The notes below the pieces were generated by a model. That model had not been told where the DNA came from, made no database searches, and was given only the letters and a program-made list of their open reading frames with translations. From positions 81,464-117,325 of the forward strand of contig CAUJKA010000218.1 of assembly GCA_963204965.1 (NCBI GenBank): a DNA stretch of 35,862 bases, read 5' to 3'. The stretch comes from Planctomycetota bacterium. Lineage in GTDB: Bacteria > Planctomycetota > Planctomycetia > Pirellulales > Pirellulaceae. The position numbers were made by a program, and so were the translations under genes. Positions 17,147-23,981 of the stretch are shown here, in pieces; within the stretch, counting starts at the first letter, position 1, and each line of letters opens with the position of its first letter.

Positions 17147-19597
17147 ATGAACTTCCAACTGAACTCCAGCTCACGATATCTCTCCAGTTCGAATTCCGCC
17201 AAGAAAAACAAGAAACGTCCACCGCTGACTTTGGAGCAGTTGGAAGCTCGAATGCTGATGGCCATCGATGTGTTGGAGCAGCAGATCGATGAAGTATCAT
17301 CGAGCGGGCTCTTTGCATCTAGTGTTTCGATTCCAAACGTTTCCGCGACAACTGTTCAAGCCGTCAGCCGCATTCAACTTCTCAGCGCGGGAAGCGTTGT
17401 AACTAGCGGCCAACGGATTATCTCCTCTGCAAGTCAGTTTCAGCTTCAGTTGCTTCGTGACACTAACGGGACGATGCCCAATCTTAATTGGACCATCACT
17501 TCAACCGACCCGCTCGCTCGTGGTGACGCTCAGCAGTCAGGTGGAGCCGTTACGCTGAACTTTAGTCGGCCCGTGGACTACAGGATTACAGCAGCTTCGG
17601 GGACAACGACGCTAAGGTTTAATGTCCGTATCACGCCTAGCTTGACCACTCTTGTTGTCGCTGCTGGAAGTAACAAGCTGACCGAAGCGCCACTTACCGT
17701 AACAACCAATCAAACTACGCTCAGCGTGACAGGCTTGGATGAGATTTCCAAGTCGATCAAATTGCCATCGGCTGTTTCATGGCAAGTCGTTCAAGGCCCA
17801 CAAAGTGCTTCGCCAACTTTCACCGTGACCGGCGCCAAGACTAAGATTGTTTTTGATCGAGCGGGCCAGTACGTACTTCGAGTGAGCGTGGGCAATGTTA
17901 CGCGATTGGTTAATCTGAACGTAACGCAAACATTTAAGAGCGTTGCAGTATCGCCAAGCACGAGCACAGTCAATGCTGGTCAAACACTGCAGCTCACGGC
18001 TACGGCCTTGGATCAGTTCCAGCAGCCGATGGCTACGCAACCATCGTTTACTTGGACCGCAACGGGAGGAACGATTAGCAGCACGGGCTTGTACCAAGCG
18101 GGCACTCGGGCTGGCACATTCAGAGTGTCGGCTCGAACCGGTACTGTAACCGCTAAAGTTGCTATCAACATCGTTGCGAATAACAATGACAACAACAATA
18201 ACAACAACGGTGGCGGAGGTAACGGGACTGGTGTCGCTGGAATCACCGATAGCGCACTGAAGTCACTTGTGACCACCTACTACGCCGACAGTACGATTAG
18301 CCGCGATGAGATGATGGGAATCATCAATACAGCAGGCACAAACTCGCTGACCGCAACTGAACTTGCCGACCTACGCTACATCGTTTCGACAACCTCTACG
18401 CTACGAATGGCAGAGTTCGTACGAACGCTTGCTAAGAATGTAGTTACATCCAATGCGGCTAACTTGAACTACCGAGGACAAGCCGCTGGCAACTTGGCTG
18501 CGGGAAGTTCGTCGACCTTGGTTGGCAATTTGGTAGACAAGTGGTTCAAGGGAACCGATGTGCCAGCGCTAACAAGCAACAGCTACACTTATCGCAATGC
18601 AACAGGCAGTTTGTTCCCTGTCGCTCCGCAGCTTAGTGATTCACAACAGGGCATGTTGGGCGATTGCTATTTCCTTGCCGCTCTGGTTGCCATCGGTTCG
18701 AAGAACGCGGATGCAATTCGTAATATGTTCATCGAGAATAGCGATGGAACCGTGACTGTTCGCTTCTATGCCAATGGCGTTGCCGACTATGTCACGGTCA
18801 ATCGCAGCCTTCCAACGATGTCCAACGGTGCTTTGATCTACTCGGGCTACGGTCGCAGTGCGACAAGTTCGTCTACTCCGCTGTGGTTGGCTCTGGCAGA
18901 AAAGGCCTACGTTCAATGGAACGAGACCGGCAAAACAGGACGTGGTGGAGCCGATGCCAACCAAAACACCTACACCTCAATCGAAGGTGGTTGGATGGGC
19001 GATGTGAATGCTCAAGCCCTGGGTTACTCGTCGACCAACTTCGCGGTGAACTCGACCAATAAGCAGAACTTGATCAACTCCTTGAATAGCGGCTTGGCTG
19101 TGACAATTGGTACGACTCAAGGTGCTTCTGCTGGAGGACTTGTCGGTTCGCACGCTTATGTGGTTACCAGCTACAACGCGACCACCGATGCCTTTTCATT
19201 CTTTAACCCTTGGAATACTTCTCATCCCTCGGCGTTGACTTGGAACCAAATGCAAGGGCAGACCAGTTACTTCGTCGTTACCAGCCCTAGCGGCTCGGGC
19301 TTCAATGGAGCACGGGTCAGCGACTCGATCGCCGCCGCGACCTTGGAAACCTATGTCGAAACTGCTCGAGCACCACTGGCTGCGGCAGGCCGTGCCAATG
19401 AACTTGCCGGCCAAGACAGCTCAAATGAACTAGCCTCTGTAGATCTGCTTGACAACGTCGAGTTCGATCCTGTCGATGCGATCGCCTACGACGTGGTGGA
19501 TCTTTTCTACAGCCAATCGGAAGACGCAGACGAGTATCATTCGCCAGAGCTTGCCGCTCTGCTCGCTGAACTTGCCGAGCTGTCGATCGGAGTCTAA
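17147..19597 (+). CDS. Surface or secreted calpain-family cysteine protease with Big-2 domain
   Basis: The 816-residue product starts with a basic segment and a LEPR-XLL-type motif (LTLEQLEARMLM, residues 27-38), a planctomycete N-terminal signature of large surface proteins. Beta-rich Ig-like regions follow, with a clear Big-2 domain at about 262-342 (SVAVSPSTSTVNAGQTLQL), then an Asn/Gly-rich linker (345-360). The calpain domain is at about 480-710. Its Cys motif is QQGMLGDCYFLAAL (Cys507; most calpains have Trp after the Cys), its His motif is GSHAYVV (His669), and its Asn motif is FFNPWN (Asn687; NPWG in most). The whole triad is present, so it should be active; calcium dependence cannot be judged. 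The C-terminal tail is acidic. The ATG has AGG 9 nt upstream. The stop overlaps that of the convergent hemQ. Confidence 0.9.
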   Translation: MNFQLNSSSRYLSSSNSAKKNKKRPPLTLEQLEARMLMAIDVLEQQIDEVSSSGLFASSVSIPNVSATTVQAVSRIQLLSAGSVVTSGQRIISSASQFQLQLLRDTNGTMPNLNWTITSTDPLARGDAQQSGGAVTLNFSRPVDYRITAASGTTTLRFNVRITPSLTTLVVAAGSNKLTEAPLTVTTNQTTLSVTGLDEISKSIKLPSAVSWQVVQGPQSASPTFTVTGAKTKIVFDRAGQYVLRVSVGNVTRLVNLNVTQTFKSVAVSPSTSTVNAGQTLQLTATALDQFQQPMATQPSFTWTATGGTISSTGLYQAGTRAGTFRVSARTGTVTAKVAINIVANNNDNNNNNNGGGGNGTGVAGITDSALKSLVTTYYADSTISRDEMMGIINTAGTNSLTATELADLRYIVSTTSTLRMAEFVRTLAKNVVTSNAANLNYRGQAAGNLAAGSSSTLVGNLVDKWFKGTDVPALTSNSYTYRNATGSLFPVAPQLSDSQQGMLGDCYFLAALVAIGSKNADAIRNMFIENSDGTVTVRFYANGVADYVTVNRSLPTMSNGALIYSGYGRSATSSSTPLWLALAEKAYVQWNETGKTGRGGADANQNTYTSIEGGWMGDVNAQALGYSSTNFAVNSTNKQNLINSLNSGLAVTIGTTQGASAGGLVGSHAYVVTSYNATTDAFSFFNPWNTSHPSALTWNQMQGQTSYFVVTSPSGSGFNGARVSDSIAAATLETYVETARAPLAAAGRANELAGQDSSNELASVDLLDNVEFDPVDAIAYDVVDLFYSQSEDADEYHSPELAALLAELAELSIGV

Positions 19598-20439
19598 CCG
19601 ACTACGCCACAGTGCTTGGCAATGGCGAGCCCATCGGACACGTAGCCCACAAAGAACTGTCCGAACTCGCCATACTTGGCACTGGCTTCGTCAAATCGCA
19701 TCTTGTAGACAATGTCCTTGAGATAGTCAGGACATCGAGCCCAAAGGGTGACACCCCATTCCCAATCATCCATGCCGACGGAAACCGTAACGATCTGCGT
19801 GACGCGTCCGGCAAAGGCCATCCCGCTTTGCGCGTGCTCGGCCATCATCGCATTGCGACTTGAAAAGGGAGTCGTAAACCAGTTCGCTCCCACCACGCGA
19901 CTCTTGTTCATCGGATAGAAGCACATCGATGGCCAAGGCGGCAATTCGGGTGTGAGCCGTTGAGCGTTCATGACCGGCAATCGCTTCTCGTAGGCAGCGA
20001 CTTTAGCCGCGAACTGCGGCGAGCTGGAGTCTTCGCCGCTGGCGATCAATCGCTGTGCGTACTGCTGTGGACTGGGGACATACTCGGAAATTTCGGTTAA
20101 CGAAACGAACGAGTAGGTCGCTTCTAACGCCGCTCCCAATTCGCTTCCCAACAATCTCTGGTGGACTCGGTCGATCTTTAGGGGATCTGTATCCAAGGCC
20201 AGGAAGCCAAAGTCCGCCTTGTGACCGCTCACGATATAGCTCTGAAGTCGCGTCGGCGAATGCTCGTTGGTGGGATCGAGAATCTGAGCAAGTTGCGACG
20301 CTCCGGCCATCCGCTGCGCGCCGCTCAACTGGCTTAATACGGCTCGATTAAATCGATAGTACATGTGAGTGCAATGCCAACCCGAAGCAGGCTGAATCGA
20401 GGGCTCTGGTAAAGCTGCTGGGATATCCGGACGGCTCAT
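19594..20439 (-). CDS. hemQ: HemQ coproheme decarboxylase (chlorite dismutase family)
   Basis: The 281-residue product matches HemQ: FYPMNKSR with Tyr175, MMAEHAQSG with His202, then TVSVGMDDWEWGVTLWA, KMRFDEASAKYGEFGQFFVGYV. In characterised Firmicute HemQ the reactive Tyr (145 or 147) and proximal haem His (172 or 174) are 27 residues apart, and the same spacing is seen here. HemQ performs the last step of the coproporphyrin-dependent haem pathway, decarboxylating coproheme to haem b. No other haem gene is nearby. ATG 20439 is preferred to an in-frame ATG 38 codons upstream, whose extension is repeat-encoded and not HemQ-like; neither has a clear Shine-Dalgarno. The gene is convergent with the calpain gene and the stop codons overlap (CTAA). 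Confidence 0.9.
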   Translation of the reverse strand: MSRPDIPAALPEPSIQPASGWHCTHMYYRFNRAVLSQLSGAQRMAGASQLAQILDPTNEHSPTRLQSYIVSGHKADFGFLALDTDPLKIDRVHQRLLGSELGAALEATYSFVSLTEISEYVPSPQQYAQRLIASGEDSSSPQFAAKVAAYEKRLPVMNAQRLTPELPPWPSMCFYPMNKSRVVGANWFTTPFSSRNAMMAEHAQSGMAFAGRVTQIVTVSVGMDDWEWGVTLWARCPDYLKDIVYKMRFDEASAKYGEFGQFFVGYVSDGLAIAKHCGVVG

Positions 20440-20767
20440 AGCTATATCAAGTTTTCTAGGGAGTCGAATGGGTTCAGGATCGAAGGTCAAGGGCCAGTTT
20501 GCAGGCCCTGCCAAGATTGCAAGGCTGCCAAGATTGTAGGCCTGTCCTGGCATTGAAATAGGTCAGATCGCCCAACTTTCGCAATCCTGCGTCAGTTTTC
20601 CACTCCTCCCAATCTGCCCGAAATTCAATGTTTGCTGGACAATTTCTCAGAATCGGAACTCATGAGCGCACAACGATCAGCTCAGGGGAATCTATCCAGT
20701 TTCGAAACTCGCGTTGACCCTTCAACTCAAAACACTTAGACACAGTTGCTAGAAGGACAAAGGAATC
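20440..20767. other. Divergent intergenic region between hemQ and the lipase-like gene
   Basis: This 328-bp region separates hemQ (-) and the lipase-like gene (+), so it should carry both promoters. I see no convincing -35/-10 pair. The notable feature is a 12-bp direct repeat near the hemQ side, listed separately. Confidence 0.5.
20508..20536. repeat. 12-bp direct repeat with 17-bp period upstream of hemQ
   Basis: CTGCCAAGATTG occurs at 20508-20519 and again, perfectly, at 20525-20536. It lies 69-97 bp upstream of the chosen hemQ start. Two direct copies about 1.6 helical turns apart could be a regulator site or a chance local duplication. Confidence 0.5.
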
Positions 20768-21730
20768 ATGAGAGCTTCGATCATTTTAACGCTAGCTTTG
20801 TTTGTGCTAACCTGTTCCAGTACGATTGCACAGCAAGCCAACCAAGCAGATGCCGCCGAGGATAGCATGTTCAATATCAAAGCTCCGACGATGGGTGGGA
20901 AGCAATTCTGGACCGATCATGTTTGGCGACGCGGTTGGAGAATTCAGCATAATGCATTTACTGGCCATTGGCGGTTGATCAATGAATCCAACATTCGTTA
21001 TGCATGGGGAAGCCGCCAACAATGCCAGAATGTCCTGGAGCAACATGTTCCCGATTCCAGCATTGCCGCAACAGAAGCAGTCGTCTTGTTGCACGGCTTG
21101 ATGCGTTCCTCTTCCTCGATGCAAAATGTCGGCGAGTACGTGGGAACAGAGTTGGGAATTCAGCCGATCTACTTCGAGTACGCCAGCACGCGTAGTTCGA
21201 TTTCTGATCACGCGGCAGCCTTGGGTGAGTTCATCGATAGCTTGCCGGAAAATCTGGCGTTGAACTTTGTCGGTCACAGCATGGGGAACATTGTCGTTCG
21301 ACACTATATCGGCGACTTGCAGCGATCGGGCCAAACGGCCAAGCTCAATAGAATTCAAACAGTAGTCATGTTAGGGCCGCCCAATCAAGGCGCATCGATC
21401 GCACGACAGTTGGCTAAGACTGGAGTCTTTGGATGGGTCGTCGGGAAAGGCGGTTTAGAACTAGGACCGGGATGGAATGAGTTTCAATCGCGATTGGCTA
21501 CGCCACATTGTCCCTTTGGAGTTGTCGCGGGCGTGTTACCTGATTCAGCTCCATCCAATCCTCTATTGGAGAGCGACGGAGATTTCGTTGTCAGCCTTGA
21601 GGAGACTCGACTTGACGGCGCCAGCGACACGCTGACAGTACCAAGACTGCACAGCTTTTTGATGGACGCTCCCGAAGTTCAGTCCGCGACCGCCAACTTT
21701 ATCCGAACCCGCGGACAGTTTCCTAGGTAG
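20768..21730 (+). CDS. Secreted alpha/beta-hydrolase, lipase-like
   Basis: The 320-residue product has a signal peptide (about 1-22, ending STIAQQ). It then shows an alpha/beta-hydrolase core: the oxyanion segment VVLLHGLMRSSSSM, nucleophile elbow NFVGHSMGN (Ser171), likely acid Asp270 or Asp272 in ESDGDFVV, and His295 in RLHSFLM. The MLGPPNQGASIAR stretch after the nucleophile is typical of PGAP1/triacylglycerol-lipase-type hydrolases. The substrate is probably a lipid ester, but specificity cannot be read. The ATG has AAAGGA just upstream, in good support. The convergent esterase gene ends 28 bp after this stop, with no obvious terminator hairpin between them. Confidence 0.85.
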   Translation: MRASIILTLALFVLTCSSTIAQQANQADAAEDSMFNIKAPTMGGKQFWTDHVWRRGWRIQHNAFTGHWRLINESNIRYAWGSRQQCQNVLEQHVPDSSIAATEAVVLLHGLMRSSSSMQNVGEYVGTELGIQPIYFEYASTRSSISDHAAALGEFIDSLPENLALNFVGHSMGNIVVRHYIGDLQRSGQTAKLNRIQTVVMLGPPNQGASIARQLAKTGVFGWVVGKGGLELGPGWNEFQSRLATPHCPFGVVAGVLPDSAPSNPLLESDGDFVVSLEETRLDGASDTLTVPRLHSFLMDAPEVQSATANFIRTRGQFPR

Positions 21731-21758
21731 AAGATCTTGGGCGAGTCAACGGTGTTTG

Positions 21759-22862
21759 CTAATTTGAGAATGCCTTGCTGATGGCATGAGCAAACTCCTC
21801 TTGCCACATGATCATGTCATGGCCACTTACTCGCTTTACAAATTCGGTACGGATACCAAGCTTCTGAAGCGATTGGTGAAATTGAAAGGTTCGATCCAGG
21901 AATTTTTCTTCCCAAGTTCCTGCGCAGAAGTAGAAACGAGAAGTCACATTGGATGGCTTTTCCAGTTCTGGGGGAGTGCCAACGGCCAATGAGAAGGCAA
22001 TTGTGTTTCCGAAAACATCTGGCCGATCGATACCAATCGTGGCCGCAAAGCGCCCTCCGTTCGAGACTCCGAAAATTGCTCGACGTTCGCGACTGGATGA
22101 AACTCCTAGCGTAGTTTCGGCCCAGCGCGGTACTTCGTCTGCAAAGAATCTCGCATGTTTTTCAAATCGAGCGCTATCGATATAGGGAAGATACTCAATC
22201 GCTCTTAGATCTTTGGAAACGTCGTACTTTGAGAGGTCCTTAAGCGGGCCACCTTCATAGCCACCGCTGTGAACGCCCACGATTGCAGTCGGGGGCAGTT
22301 TTCCACTTGAAATTAGTGGTTCCAACACAGAGGCATAGTAAGCGCACTCTTCTCCATCGGCAGCATAAACAACAAATGCAGGTGAAGCCTGCTGTTGAGG
22401 AAGGTAGACAGTAATGTCGCGTTCCGTTCCGAGGATTTCGCTTCGAATGCGATGTTTCGAGATCGTGCCCCGCAATGGCTCCGCATGCACAACTGGCGCT
22501 AGAGCGTTTGCCCCCCTCCATATCTGCGACTTTGGTTTCCCTAGGTCGGTCGTTGACTTTATGTCCCAGGAATAGCTGAGGACGCCTTTGTCTAGGTCAA
22601 CGAATCGCTCAGTCCATGACCAAACTTTTGAGCCTTTCACTTGTTTGAGAGGTCTCTGTAAACCTCCGATCTTGATTTGAACGCTTTGCGCGTCTCCTTC
22701 AAAATACGCGGTTAACTGGTCACCATCAGCCCAGAGAGGTAACTTCTCTTTTCTGAAACGTTCTGACAACTTTTGAGCTTCCAGAGTTGACGGTGCTTCT
22801 TGAGGAAACTCGCTCGCCGACCATGATATCCCAGCCAAGACACAAAGTATTACGATTCGCAT
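21759..22862 (-). CDS. Secreted putative esterase (esterase D / enterochelin-esterase-like)
   Basis: The 367-residue product has a short signal peptide (about 1-17), a beta-rich N-terminal domain (about 40-130) like the CBM48/E-set domain of Fes-type esterases, and an alpha/beta-hydrolase domain. The nucleophile motif is FGVSNGGR (Ser267) and the His is in SGHDMIMWQ (His348); both have the form seen in the putative-esterase family (GxSxGG, GHD..W). The DGEECAYYASVLEPLI stretch matches the family oxyanion region. The strong AGGAGA Shine-Dalgarno fixes the start at 22862, not the in-frame ATG 35 codons upstream. Paired palindromic sites lie just upstream, and a divergent XRE-cupin regulator gene follows, which suggests regulated expression. 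Confidence 0.85.
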   Translation of the reverse strand: MRIVILCVLAGISWSASEFPQEAPSTLEAQKLSERFRKEKLPLWADGDQLTAYFEGDAQSVQIKIGGLQRPLKQVKGSKVWSWTERFVDLDKGVLSYSWDIKSTTDLGKPKSQIWRGANALAPVVHAEPLRGTISKHRIRSEILGTERDITVYLPQQQASPAFVVYAADGEECAYYASVLEPLISSGKLPPTAIVGVHSGGYEGGPLKDLSKYDVSKDLRAIEYLPYIDSARFEKHARFFADEVPRWAETTLGVSSSRERRAIFGVSNGGRFAATIGIDRPDVFGNTIAFSLAVGTPPELEKPSNVTSRFYFCAGTWEEKFLDRTFQFHQSLQKLGIRTEFVKRVSGHDMIMWQEEFAHAISKAFSN

Positions 22863-22868
22863 TTCAAT

Positions 22869-22874
22869 TCTCCT
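22869..22874 (-). promoter_or_regulatory. Strong Shine-Dalgarno for the esterase gene
   Basis: Minus-strand AGGAGA lies 6 nt before ATG 22862. It is the clearest Shine-Dalgarno in the window, and it removes the 35-codon upstream extension from consideration. Confidence 0.75.
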
Positions 22875-22889
22875 AGGTTGGTGTTTGAT

Positions 22890-22917
22890 GGTACTGTACC
22901 AGCTAAAGTACTGTACC
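22890..22917. promoter_or_regulatory. Candidate operator: paired GGTACNGTACC sites
   Basis: GGTACTGTACC at 22890-22900 is a perfect palindrome around a central base. AGTACTGTACC at 22907-22917 is a second copy with one arm mismatch, 17 bp downstream. The pair is 28-55 bp before the esterase start and about 140 bp before the XRE-cupin regulator start. Position and symmetry fit binding by a dimeric HTH protein, plausibly the neighbouring regulator. This is inference. Confidence 0.5.
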
Positions 22918-23054
22918 ACCTCAGTTAAGAGAGTGCAATAGTCTGAGGGTTGAGATTTGAAGCTCAATCGAATGTGGATAGAATCTCCATGCGGTTAGAC
23001 GCAAGGGTCGCCGCAATTTTGGCGACCAGCCCCTGAGCAGAGTGCGAGTTGAAT

Positions 23055-23765
23055 ATGAAAAAGGGATTGAGCAAGGCATCGGCCGAGGGTAGCCTCGTTG
23101 CAGCCAAGCGGCATCTTGAGGCAGTCTTGAAGGATATCAACTGGACTCAACTGGCAGACCGAATTCGTCTTGCCCGACAAAGGCAGAGCATATCGATTCG
23201 AGAACTGGCGGCCAAAGCAGAGGTGAGCAAGACATCGATTGTCAGACTGGAAGCCGGAAAGTCTTGCGAGACTGAGACGGTTGCACGCGTGTGTTGCGCG
23301 ATGGGGTTGCATTTGGACGCCTTGGTACGCGAGTTTGCTGCCGACAATTCCGTCGCAATCCACCACGGCGAGCATGATGCTTGGTACGACTTAGTTCGTT
23401 TCGCAGACGGTCCCCTAGTAAGCGTTCACGGCGTCCAGCTGACCTCAGCTGAACGCAGGAAACAAGCCACTAACTCCAATTTGATTCCCATCAATATTCT
23501 CGCCTCGCGTTTGCCAGGAGGTAAATTGCTTTCCACGGTCATCGAGCTTTATCATGAAAGCCCCGTGCGATGCCACCCAGGCGAGGAGTGGGTCTACGTA
23601 CTTTCGGGAGTAGCTCTAATTTCCATTGCGGATAAGGTCTACGAGCTTTCGCAAGGCGAAAGCGTGGCGTTCAGAAGCGCCGAACCACATTCGTATGCAC
23701 CCAAGTCGACTAAGAACAAAAAAACGATGCCTGTTCGAATCCTCTCAGTTCGACTCGACGGCTAG
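23055..23765 (+). CDS. XRE-family HTH regulator with C-terminal cupin domain
   Basis: The 236-residue product has an N-terminal extension (about 1-35), a Cro/C1-type helix-turn-helix (about 36-92; RQRQSISIRELAAKAEVSKT then SIVRLEAGKSC), and a cupin_2-type domain (about 140-230) with His174 in CHPGEEWVYVLSG and His212 in AEPHSYAP. The HTH-plus-cupin architecture is a known one-component regulator type in which the cupin senses a small ligand, often linked to amino-acid or amine metabolism. The ligand cannot be read from this sequence. An ATG at 23055 is chosen over the TTG two codons earlier; Shine-Dalgarno is weak. It is divergent from the esterase gene, and the GGTACNGTACC pair lies between them. 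Confidence 0.85.
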   Translation: MKKGLSKASAEGSLVAAKRHLEAVLKDINWTQLADRIRLARQRQSISIRELAAKAEVSKTSIVRLEAGKSCETETVARVCCAMGLHLDALVREFAADNSVAIHHGEHDAWYDLVRFADGPLVSVHGVQLTSAERRKQATNSNLIPINILASRLPGGKLLSTVIELYHESPVRCHPGEEWVYVLSGVALISIADKVYELSQGESVAFRSAEPHSYAPKSTKNKKTMPVRILSVRLDG

Positions 23766-23981
23766 AAAGTGCTACTTCTGCAGTTGGCTAAGTCGCTACT
23801 GTAATTCAGTTTCTTCCTATAAACTGGTGAAGACAACCAGGGCGTATTTGGGGAAAGGTGATCAGACTTGAAGAGCGGTTTCGGGGGATTCTGATTCGTA
23901 CGGTCTGATGGTTTGAATGTTCCCGTGCAACACTAGTGAAGATTGAAATTGAGTTCTACTTCCAATTCGAAATATACGGTG

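Noticed and set aside
20440..20553. 38-residue N-terminal extension of HemQ
   Set aside because: The extension is partly encoded by a 12-bp direct repeat and does not resemble HemQ; the internal ATG gives a conventional product.
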